The position numbers and the translations under genes were made by a program. From NCBI GenBank assembly GCA_965279165.1, contig OZ257140.1, positions 2,976,001 to 3,040,000 on the forward strand: a stretch of DNA of 64,000 bases, in the 5' to 3' direction. Shown here piece after piece: positions 1 to 9,000 of the stretch. Source of the DNA: JBAYIE01 sp965279165 (GTDB lineage: Bacteria > Bacteroidota > Bacteroidia > UKL13-3). A model generated the notes under the pieces. That model did not search any database and was not told the DNA's origin. It saw only the letters and a list, made by a program, of their open reading frames with translations. Numbering within the stretch: the first letter of the stretch is position 1; every line of letters begins with the position of its first letter.

Positions 1-105
1 TTGACCGGCATTTTTATTGTTACCATAAGGCAAAGGATTTTGTGCCAATGCAATGCAATGCACGAATACAAAAGTTAATATGACTAACAGAATTTTGGGT
101 TTCAT
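1..105 (-). CDS. Exported protein, N-terminal fragment cut by window edge
   Basis: Reading the minus strand from the ATG at 103-105 gives an open frame of 35 codons up to the window edge. The first 22 residues are a typical Sec signal peptide: Lys at positions 2 and 4, a hydrophobic core, and a cleavage site after ALA before QN. The rest is too short to identify. The start lies only 3 nt after the stop of the SulP-carbonic anhydrase gene, so the two are probably cotranscribed. The mature part (QNPLPYGNN...) is unrecognised. The signal peptide supports export to the periplasm or cell surface; any function is unknown. Confidence 0.6.
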   Translation of the reverse strand, partial: MKPKILLVILTFVFVHCIALAQNPLPYGNNKNAGQ

Positions 106-108
106 ATT

Positions 109-2268
109 TTACTTTTCAAAAGTGACAATACCTGTTCCCGTATCATAGAATGCAGCAACTATTTTTAGGTCATTATTTTTTATTCTGGTATGCAGGTATT
201 CACTACCGGATAATATATCTTGGATGGAGTTTGTTGCGTTTAACTTGATTACCTTATCAAAAATATGTTTGTCGGAAGTGATTCCTGACCTGTCGGCATT
301 ACAAGCAGAAATTGCTCTTTCAATTTTGTCGGCAACCGATGTAATTAATTCGCCGTGATCTTTGTGGTTGATGGTGTAAGCAACCGCCCCACAGTTTGAA
401 TGACCCAGAACTACAATTAATTTTGTGCCTAATTCTTTGCAGGATAATTCGATGCTTTCAATAATTTCTTTGTTGATGATATTGCCGGCAATACGAATAG
501 AAACAACATCTCCTAAACCAACATCAAAAATTAATTCAGGACTGGTTCGCGAATCGATACAACTAACCACAGCCGCGATTGGACTTTGGTTATAGGTTGT
601 TTCATGCATTTGTAGTTTGAAGTATTTCTCAGTTGATTTACCATGCACAAATCTATCGTTACCTGCTTGAAGAAATCCGATAATTTCGTTTGGTGTAAGT
701 TTTTGTTGCGTTTCTTTATTTAAGGCATTCGAAAATTGAATTTGATTGTCGAGATCATAATGGTCTTTTACTCCAATAATATTCAATTGGATATTTTTTT
801 CGAAAGCAACTGTATTCTTAAAATCCTTCAAAAGTTCCAGCACATCATCGTCAATAAAGTCGGAATAGGTAGCATCAATAATTACTTTAGAATCTTCGGG
901 TATATTCCATAACGTTTCTTTTATTTTGTCTTTGCTAAAAAAAGAAACCTGGCTTGAAAGCTCAATTCGAATTGTATCTCCAATACTTAGCTTTTCAATA
1001 TCAACCGTAAATGGATTTTTGAAATTGCTTTTCAAGAGATAGAAGATACTGACTACAGATCCAATTACTATTCCGATAAGCAAATCTGTAAACACAATAC
1101 CAACAACAGTTGCAATAAACGGTATAAACTGATTTGCTCCTTTTTTGTACATTTCAACAAAAAGTTTCTTTTGCGCAAGTTTGTATCCAGTAAAAATTAA
1201 AATAATAGCAAGTGAAGCGAGGGGAATGAAGTTAAGGATCGGACCTAAAAACAATAAACTAACCAATAAAAATATACCATGTAAAATGGTTGATACTTTT
1301 GTTTGTCCGCCAGCATTAATATTTACAGAGCTTCTTACGATAACCGAAGTAATCGGAATTCCACCCAAAAACCCGGATGTCATATTTCCGATACCTTGTG
1401 CAATTAATTCCTTGTTTGGGGATGCCACCCGTTTATGTGGGTCTATATTTTCTACTGCTTCAAGATTTAATAAGGTTTCGAGTGAAGCAATAATGGCAAT
1501 CGTAATTGCTGTTAACCAGACATTATAATTGGTTATGCTTGTGAAATCAGGTAAAGTTATTAGTGAACCCACACTTTCAAACTTTGGGATATTAACGGTA
1601 TGTGAAGCTTCAATGAATAAACCGGGAATAAAATATTCGAAGAATAAATTGAGCAATGCACCGAGTATAACAATAAATAGAGAAGCCGGTAGAAATTTTA
1701 ATTTGTGAAGAGGTGTTTTTTCCCACGCAACCATAACACCCATTGAAATTAAAGATACAATTAAGGCTCCCCATTGGAAGTAATTAAGCATAAAAAACAG
1801 TTCTGAAAAAGTATTGTGTCCATCCTTTTGGATGAAAGTAAAATCTTCTTCAATATCCTGGTCATATCCTACCGCATGTGGAATTTGTTTTAATATTAAA
1901 ATAATACCAATCGCAGCAAGCAAACCTTTGATAACATTGGAAGGGATATAATTAGCAATAAAACCTGCTTTTAAAATACCACTAACCAATTGAATGGAAC
2001 CTGCAATAACAACTGCAAGTAAAAATATTTCAAAGCTGCCAAGGTTGGTGATTGCGGATAACACAACTGCTGCTAAACCCGCTGCCGGTCCGCTAACACT
2101 GGTATGCGAATCGCTAACGAAACCAACCAATATTCCACCTATAATTCCTGCAATTACGCCTGCTAATAAAGGAGCTCCACTTGCAAGGGCCACACCCAAG
2201 CATAAAGGCAGGGCAACTAAGAATACTACTAATCCTGCGGGTAAATCGTGTTTGAGTTTTGAAAACAT
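109..2268 (-). CDS. SulP-family anion transporter fused to beta-carbonic anhydrase
   Basis: A 719-aa fusion. Residues 1 to about 410 are the hydrophobic SulP transporter, with motifs such as GPAAGLAAV and GIGNMTSGFLGGIP. Residues about 415-505 look like a STAS domain. Residues about 520-719 are a beta-class carbonic anhydrase with the zinc ligands and dyad in place: Cys570, Asp572 and Arg574 in CIDSRT, then His623 and Cys626 in HSNCGA. SulP proteins move sulfate, bicarbonate or other anions across the inner membrane, and beta-carbonic anhydrase interconverts CO2 and bicarbonate, so bicarbonate handling is the natural inference. The substrate cannot be read from sequence. The catalytic residues look intact, so the enzyme half should be active. 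SulP-carbonic anhydrase fusions are known in several bacterial phyla. Confidence 0.92.
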   Translation of the reverse strand: MFSKLKHDLPAGLVVFLVALPLCLGVALASGAPLLAGVIAGIIGGILVGFVSDSHTSVSGPAAGLAAVVLSAITNLGSFEIFLLAVVIAGSIQLVSGILKAGFIANYIPSNVIKGLLAAIGIILILKQIPHAVGYDQDIEEDFTFIQKDGHNTFSELFFMLNYFQWGALIVSLISMGVMVAWEKTPLHKLKFLPASLFIVILGALLNLFFEYFIPGLFIEASHTVNIPKFESVGSLITLPDFTSITNYNVWLTAITIAIIASLETLLNLEAVENIDPHKRVASPNKELIAQGIGNMTSGFLGGIPITSVIVRSSVNINAGGQTKVSTILHGIFLLVSLLFLGPILNFIPLASLAIILIFTGYKLAQKKLFVEMYKKGANQFIPFIATVVGIVFTDLLIGIVIGSVVSIFYLLKSNFKNPFTVDIEKLSIGDTIRIELSSQVSFFSKDKIKETLWNIPEDSKVIIDATYSDFIDDDVLELLKDFKNTVAFEKNIQLNIIGVKDHYDLDNQIQFSNALNKETQQKLTPNEIIGFLQAGNDRFVHGKSTEKYFKLQMHETTYNQSPIAAVVSCIDSRTSPELIFDVGLGDVVSIRIAGNIINKEIIESIELSCKELGTKLIVVLGHSNCGAVAYTINHKDHGELITSVADKIERAISACNADRSGITSDKHIFDKVIKLNATNSIQDILSGSEYLHTRIKNNDLKIVAAFYDTGTGIVTFEK

Positions 2269-2333
2269 AGTTGCAATTTATTCAATAAAGATAAAGTTAT
2301 GAAATGTGGAAGTTGATTTTAGTTTTTTTACCG

Positions 2334-3596
2334 CTAATGCTGCCGAGAAATAAATTTCCTGGCACCAACTAGTTCATCAAACTTAAATTGTATATTTTTA
2401 TGGTAGATAAGTATCAAGTATTCATTTTCGGTATTGGCATGACATCCTTCCAGGGTAACTTCATCTGGGGCACCATCTTCGTTTTTAATGGCATAAATAT
2501 ATTCGTATCTGCCTTGTTTCAACAGTACATTACAATCATAGCGACCTCTGTTTTTATTGTAGTACATCTTGAATTCCGGTAATAATTTCCAATCTGTCAA
2601 TTCACCATAAACATAAACATCTCCGGCTTCAATCGGCATCATACTCATCAGATAAAAATTAACATCTGCATAATCCCCATCGACCACCGGATTTATGCCG
2701 TCCTTGTTATCTATTATCCTCCTTCCATTGTTATCAAGATATTGAAAATATTGCTTACTCCCTCTTTCTTCATCGTAGTTTAAGTAAACATGATAGATAC
2801 TGTCGCGGGTTTTGGTACGAACATTTACACTTAATTGTCGCAAACTACGAAAATCAAAGAACCTGAATTCGTTTCCTCCCGGGTATAATCCATCTTCATA
2901 GGAATTATATTCCAGAATATTGTCGTGTATAAATTTGGGTTTAAGTTTGGTAAGTGCATTGTCCCATCTGCTGTTTTGCATTACCACTGCTGTTACAGCT
3001 CCAAATGGATCAATAATTTGATATCCTTTATGATCAACCGAAAAGATTACTTCTTGCTTGCTATAGCGGTATTGAGCAAGGGTTGAATTTGTAATTTTTG
3101 CATCTATCGTAACTGCAGATTTTAAAACCATAAAACGACGGGTTAATACCAGATCTGTTTCGTCAAAATTGCGGAATACCTTTAACAGATAGTTCCCTGC
3201 AATCATTAACTTCATATTGTCGTTTGGTAAAACCAGGTTATAATGAACATATCTCTGATAAGTATTGGTCGAAAATTTCCAATCATTGATATTGTCTAAT
3301 GTCATTCCCTGAATATATTCGGTTTGTTGCATTGGAGTTGGGTTCCAGTTAGCGTCGCAATGCACAACCGTATATTGAAAATATTCGTTTTTATTTCCAA
3401 GCATATCAAATCCAAGTGATAAAAGTTCATCCGATTGTAAATTTATAATAGGATAACGGTCATCAATATTCAATTTAGAAAATACAACAGATTTTATTCT
3501 CGGATCATAAATAATATTATCATACACCAAATCTTGTTGAGAATAGACGATTTGACTGAAGAAAGTAAAGACAAGAAAGAGTAAGTATTTATACAT
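2334..3596 (-). CDS. T9SS plug protein, DUF5103 family
   Basis: A 420-aa protein with an N-terminal signal peptide (hydrophobic residues 4-16, cleavage near YSQ-QD). The N-terminal half carries the DUF5103 pattern: FDMLGNKNEYFQYTVVHCDANW, an EYIQGM segment, an STNTYQRYVHYNL segment, and NYLLKVFR. In Flavobacterium johnsoniae the protein of this family plugs the SprA translocon pore of the type IX secretion system when PorV is absent. The length matches the family. It fits the several T9SS cargo genes in this window but is not next to other secretion machinery. The family assignment is by motif recall, without a profile search. Confidence 0.8.
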   Translation of the reverse strand: MYKYLLFLVFTFFSQIVYSQQDLVYDNIIYDPRIKSVVFSKLNIDDRYPIINLQSDELLSLGFDMLGNKNEYFQYTVVHCDANWNPTPMQQTEYIQGMTLDNINDWKFSTNTYQRYVHYNLVLPNDNMKLMIAGNYLLKVFRNFDETDLVLTRRFMVLKSAVTIDAKITNSTLAQYRYSKQEVIFSVDHKGYQIIDPFGAVTAVVMQNSRWDNALTKLKPKFIHDNILEYNSYEDGLYPGGNEFRFFDFRSLRQLSVNVRTKTRDSIYHVYLNYDEERGSKQYFQYLDNNGRRIIDNKDGINPVVDGDYADVNFYLMSMMPIEAGDVYVYGELTDWKLLPEFKMYYNKNRGRYDCNVLLKQGRYEYIYAIKNEDGAPDEVTLEGCHANTENEYLILIYHKNIQFKFDELVGARKFISRQH

Positions 3597-3670
3597 GATT
3601 TGTAATCGTTAACGCAAAATACGAATTATTATGATAGATGCGAACGACTAACAACAATCAATTGGTGTGT

Positions 3671-5602
3671 TTATGTTAATCGGGTAAGTTCCTCAAAGAT
3701 TGTTTCGTATTCTTTTTCTAACTGCGTTAAAGTTAATTTGTTGTGATCATAAATTGATCGCAATGTTTCCAGTTTCTTAGTATCGGCGGTAATATGGGGG
3801 TTTCCGAAATCTGATTCATTTGCGCTTATTTGATTTTTTAATGCAGCAATTTCGGCCTCAATGTCTTCGAATTTCTTATTTAAATTAGCGATATAATTAT
3901 TGGAAACTTTTTTGTCCTTGTTTTCTTGTTTTTTTTCTTCTTGCTTAACTATAGACTTTGGCTTCTCGTTTTTTTTTGAAGGATTATTTTTTGTCTGTTC
4001 AGCAAGCAATTGTTGAGAACGCCAATATTCGTATTCGGCATAGGTTCCGGGGTATTCCTTTAGTTCGTGATTCTCAATCCACCATATTTTATTTGCAACA
4101 CTGCTAACAAAATGGCGATCGTGGCTAACTACTAAAAAGGAACCTTCATATTGTTGCAGGGATTGAATCAGAATATTGATGGAACGCATATCCAAGTGGT
4201 TGGTAGGTTCATCCAGAAGCAGAAAATTAGCTTCTTCTAGTAAAGTTTTAGCCAAGGCTACCCTTGCTTTTTCGCCACCTGAAAGTACTTTTATCTTTTT
4301 GAATACCTCATCGCCCGCAAACAAAAAACAGCCCAATAAAGTTCTTAATTCATTATCGGTGCGCATTCCGGCATACAAACGTAATTCGTCGAGTATTTCA
4401 TTTTCGATATTCAACGATTCTAATTGGTGCTGTGCATAAAATGCCTGGTTTACATTATGCCCTTTGATAATTTCACCTTCATAGGGTTCAACGCCTGCTA
4501 TCATTCTTAACAGGGTAGATTTACCTTTACCATTGGCTCCGATTAATGCAATTTTATCTCCTTTTAATAAATGACGTTCTGCATTTTTAACAATCTCTAC
4601 ATCCGGAAAAGATTTAGAAGTATGTTTTAAATCGGCTATAACCTTACCGGATTGTCTCGCAATTCTGAATTGAATATTTATTTCTCTGTTATCATCTTCG
4701 GGAGCTTCAATGCGATCTAATTTATCCAGCATTTTTACCCGACTCTGCGCCGCAGTTGCTTTGGATGCCTTTGCTTTAAATCGGTTAATGAATTGTTCCT
4801 GTTGTTTAATAAATTGTTGTTGGTTGTCGAATTGACGTTGGTGCATCTCTGATCGCTCCGCCTTTTGAATCAAATAATTTGAATACGTACCGGGATATTC
4901 GGTTAGTTTCGACATGGCAACTTCTACAATTTTAGTTACCATTTTATCCAAAAACTGCCTGTCGTGGGAAACAACAATTACAGTTCCATCATAAGTTCTT
5001 AAATAGTCTTCGAGCCACTCTATGGTAGGTAGATCCAAGTGATTTGTTGGCTCATCCAGCATTAATAAATTTGGATTTTGCAATAACATTTTTGCCAACA
5101 AAACCCGCATGCGCCATCCGCCGGAGAATTTTTTATATGGCTGTGTTAATTGTTCCGTGGTAAATCCTAATCCCTCTAATACTTTTTCTGTTTTATGGTG
5201 CAAATTGTAGCCATCCAATTGCTCAAATTCATGCTGTTTATCGCTAAGAAGATTGATGATAGCATCTGAATGGTCTGTTTCCATCTTGTGCAAAATCACT
5301 TCGATTTCTTTTTCTAATTCTAACGCTCTTTCAAATGCACCAAGGGCTACATTGAGAATACTATCTTCAGTTTCAAAGGAAAGTTGATCCTGATTTAAGA
5401 ATCCAATGGTTAAACCTCTTGGTTTGGAAATACTGCCCGCACTTACTTGGTACTCTCCATTTATAACCCTTAATAGGGTTGATTTTCCGGTACCGTTCAT
5501 GCCTATTAAACCGATTCGTTCGCCCGGTTTAATATGCCAATTGGCGTTATCATAAAGGTATCTGCCTCCAAATTCAAAAGAAATATTATTTATGGATATC
5601 AT
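3671..5602 (-). CDS. ABC-F family ATPase (two ATP-binding cassettes)
   Basis: A soluble 643-aa protein with two tandem ABC cassettes and no membrane segments. Cassette 1 has Walker A GMNGTGKST, signature FSGGWRMR and Walker B LLMLDEPTNHLD. Cassette 2 has GANGKGKST, LSGGEKAR and LLLDEPTNHLD. A charged linker (about residues 235-310) separates them, as in ABC-F proteins, which act on ribosomes rather than in transport. The C-terminal 100 residues are Lys/Glu-rich and probably a coiled coil, as in the Uup/YdiF/YheS group. I chose the ATG at 5600-5602 (MISINNISF) because it begins exactly where the cassette homology starts; an in-frame start 7 codons upstream is possible. Membership of a specific subfamily is not decided. 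Confidence 0.9.
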   Translation of the reverse strand: MISINNISFEFGGRYLYDNANWHIKPGERIGLIGMNGTGKSTLLRVINGEYQVSAGSISKPRGLTIGFLNQDQLSFETEDSILNVALGAFERALELEKEIEVILHKMETDHSDAIINLLSDKQHEFEQLDGYNLHHKTEKVLEGLGFTTEQLTQPYKKFSGGWRMRVLLAKMLLQNPNLLMLDEPTNHLDLPTIEWLEDYLRTYDGTVIVVSHDRQFLDKMVTKIVEVAMSKLTEYPGTYSNYLIQKAERSEMHQRQFDNQQQFIKQQEQFINRFKAKASKATAAQSRVKMLDKLDRIEAPEDDNREINIQFRIARQSGKVIADLKHTSKSFPDVEIVKNAERHLLKGDKIALIGANGKGKSTLLRMIAGVEPYEGEIIKGHNVNQAFYAQHQLESLNIENEILDELRLYAGMRTDNELRTLLGCFLFAGDEVFKKIKVLSGGEKARVALAKTLLEEANFLLLDEPTNHLDMRSINILIQSLQQYEGSFLVVSHDRHFVSSVANKIWWIENHELKEYPGTYAEYEYWRSQQLLAEQTKNNPSKKNEKPKSIVKQEEKKQENKDKKVSNNYIANLNKKFEDIEAEIAALKNQISANESDFGNPHITADTKKLETLRSIYDHNKLTLTQLEKEYETIFEELTRLT

Positions 5603-5954
5603 ATTAGGGCCGCAAAGATACAATACCTTTGGGATAGTACAAAGTAACGAGTAACATCCTAATCAAACTTGATTTTAATATATGGAATGGCACCATATAT
5701 GCAACTTTTTATGGAAAGGGTTATGTTTTTTTTTTATCATTTAATTTATTATATGATTACTGACTGTTTTATCTCAAAAGTCTCTTCCCGACTCGATTTT
5801 AGTGGTTCGAAAGCGTATAAATTAATATAAAATTACGTTAATAATATGGAGGTTTTGGAGCTTTTGATTTTGTTTTTTTTCTTCAAATAGTCCATTTTAC
5901 TGGCATTTGCGGTTTTTTGCAGTTTTTTCACACAATTCTTAAGCAAATTTTAGG

Positions 5955-5985
5955 TTTACTGTTTTTAAATTAGGTTGTATCTTTC
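5955..5985 (+). promoter_or_regulatory. Candidate promoter of the 1606-aa surface protein gene
   Basis: TTTA at 5955-5958 and TATCTTTC at 5978-5985 are separated by exactly 19 nt, close to the Bacteroidota sigma-A consensus (TTTG, 19 nt, TAnnTTTG; one mismatch in each box). Transcription would start about 15 nt before the ATG at 6007. The surrounding gap, 5603-6006, is AT-rich and separates two divergent genes; I see no other gene or repeat in it. Confidence 0.45.
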
Positions 5986-6006
5986 CACTGTAAAAACGAG
6001 AAAATC

Positions 6007-9000
6007 ATGACTAAAATGATTACAACAATTGGCAGATTTATAGTGGTGCTCTTAATGTGCCTGTCTTTTCAAAATTTATATGCTACCCATATGGTTGGTA
6101 GTGATATCACGTATAAATGTTTGGATGCAAATGGAAACTATAAAGTTACCCTTGTTTATTACCGCGATTGTTCGGGAGTTCCAACCTGCGGAGGAAATTG
6201 CAGTGCAATTGCATCTTGTACCAAAAATGTTTCGGTTCGTGGAGCCGACCCATCTTGTAATGGTACGTTGTTTTTGAACTTTACAGTAACAGGTGTAAGT
6301 GTTCGTGATGTTAACCCAAATCCACGTTGTGCAAATGCAAAAATGATTTGCGATAATATGGGATGTGTTTCACCGGGAAGTTTAACTCCCGGGATTGAAC
6401 GATACGAATTTCAAGGTATCGTAAATATTGGTCCTTCATCTGGTATTCCTGCCACATGTTGTAATGTTGTGTTTTCATTTGAGGAATGTTGTCGTAATGG
6501 AGCCATTCAAAATATTTCGCCACAAAATTTTTATACCGAAGCAACGGTAAACCGTTGTGCGGCTACTTATCCGGATTGTAACTCTCCGGATTTAACCAAC
6601 GACCCTTATGCTGTTTTATGTGCAGGTCAAGGATTTATTTTTAACAATGGTGCTTTTGATCCGGATTTGGATTCGTTGGTATATTCATTTACTGCTTCTT
6701 TATACGGTTACGGCGTTTCGGCAACTTATATTGCTCCATACTCGTATGATATACCAATGCCATACAAACCACCGTTGAGTGGAAATTATCCATTTGGTAT
6801 CAAAGTAGACGCATTAACCGGAGATATTATGTTTACCCCAAATGCATTTCCTTTTACCGGATGTTTGGCATTACGCATGGAACAGTGGAGATTAATCAAT
6901 GGGGTATATGTGGTCGTCGGGGTTACACGAAGGGATTTGCAGATGTATATCAAATACTGCGACCCGAATACGCCACCTACACTTCGAACCGATCCACCCG
7001 GGATTCCGCCGCTCAAACCCAAAACAAAATATGAGGTCTGCGCGGGGGATCAGGTATGCTTTGATGTGATTGCAAAAGATACCGATTTTAATCCACCAAC
7101 CATTTCGGATACTACTTTCCTTTCGTGGAATAAAGTAATGGAAAACTTCGGTGCTACTTTTATTCCAAATTATAATCCTGCTGCCCGTAAGGTATTAGGA
7201 CCGAGAGAAGATACCTACAAAGTTTGCTGGACACCGCAAGATATCCATTGCAAACGCGGACAACCAACAACCTATCCGTTTACCATTAAGGCAGTGGATA
7301 GCCGCTGTCCGTATCCCGGAATTATCACCCAGGCATTTTCGATACGAGTCTTGCCACGGGCAGATGTTTCGGTTGATAAAGTGGATAACCAATGTGGCCG
7401 ATGGGTGGTCAGGTACTTGAAGAATCCTGCCCTTGTGCCGGCTCAAACTTTCCAGTCTACCACCATTATGATTGCCAAAAATCCGGAGGATTATTCCTTT
7501 ATGGGTGGCGCGTATACCTACGCCAATGTGCAATCAAGTCCTGTTTTGTATTTCCCTAAAGGAGGAAAATACCTCATTGAGGTAACCATTAATATGCTTG
7601 GTCCATCCACCGGAGGATTTTGCTCTCGCACTTACCGCGATACGTTGTATGTAATCACACCGGTTACTTCCATTATACGCGATACGTTTACTTGTAAAAA
7701 TGTTAGCATGACCATCAGTGCATCGGGCCAATTCGGAAGTGCACCGTATACCTACCGTTGGTACAACAATATAAAAGATACCCTAACCCCATTAAATGGT
7801 CCGGTTTATACCAGTGCCAATTACAATGTATCACCAACATCAACCCGCCATTATACTTTGCAGATAAGGGATATCAACGGATGCCGGAGCTGGGATTCGA
7901 TAGCCGTGCAGGTAAAACAATTGCCGGTAGGATTGCTTGCCGATTCGGCTCGTATCTGTTTTGGCGATACTTTCCTGCTGGATCCCGGAAATAATAACGG
8001 CAATATCCGCAGTTATTTATGGAATACAGGAGATACCACAGCCACCATTGCTCGAAAAGATTCCAATACATTTACGGTAATCATGACCGATACATTTGGC
8101 TGCGTTAATCCGGATAGTTTAAAATTATTTGTAAATGCAAAAATTAATGCCCGTGCGGGATTGGATACCTTCATTTGTCAGAAAGATACAACCTTGCTGA
8201 TGGGCGAAGGCGGCAGCCAGTATATGTGGAAGAACCTTGCCAACGGACAAACCATATCGGCAAAAAGTTATATTCCATTTGTAAAGGTAAATCCAACCAA
8301 TACGGCAGCAGCTACCAAATACCAGGTAACGGTTTACCAGAGTTACCCCGATACCACCAATAAAAATTTGGAATGTAGTGCCGTGGATACGGTAGCCATA
8401 TCGGTACGTCCATTGCCAACCTTAAGCAAACCATCCACCCCAACCATTGCTTGTTATGGAAGTTTGGTTGCAAACTTATATCCGTTTAATACTCCTGTAC
8501 CGGGCCAACAAGGTGGAACAGGTGTGTGGAGTTATCCAAAAGCACCGGGTGCAGTAGTGTTCCCAAATACCGGACCAAGCATTACTTCACAACCTGCCGT
8601 AAAACTGGATAGCTTAAAAAATAAACCAAGCGGGGATAGTTTTAATACACACGATAACTATGTAAACTTTACCTATACCGAACCGGTTTATGGATGTAAA
8701 AATACCGACTCTGCCATTGTACGTATATATGGCCGTCCACCGGTAGATGCAGGAACAAGATTAACCGTATGTGAGAACATCACCGGAACGATAGATTTAC
8801 AGACAACCGCTTATCAGGGGCTTCCACCAAACGGACATAATGTACAACCAAAGTACAACTCGGGTTTATCGGCACAGTATAACTGGATAGGAAACGGAAT
8901 TGATTCGGTGATGAGTCCGGTGAAGAAGTTTTACTTTAATCCGAGCAAAGCAGGCGTACTTAAATTACCTGCAGTAAATGTGATTACCTATAAGTATTAT

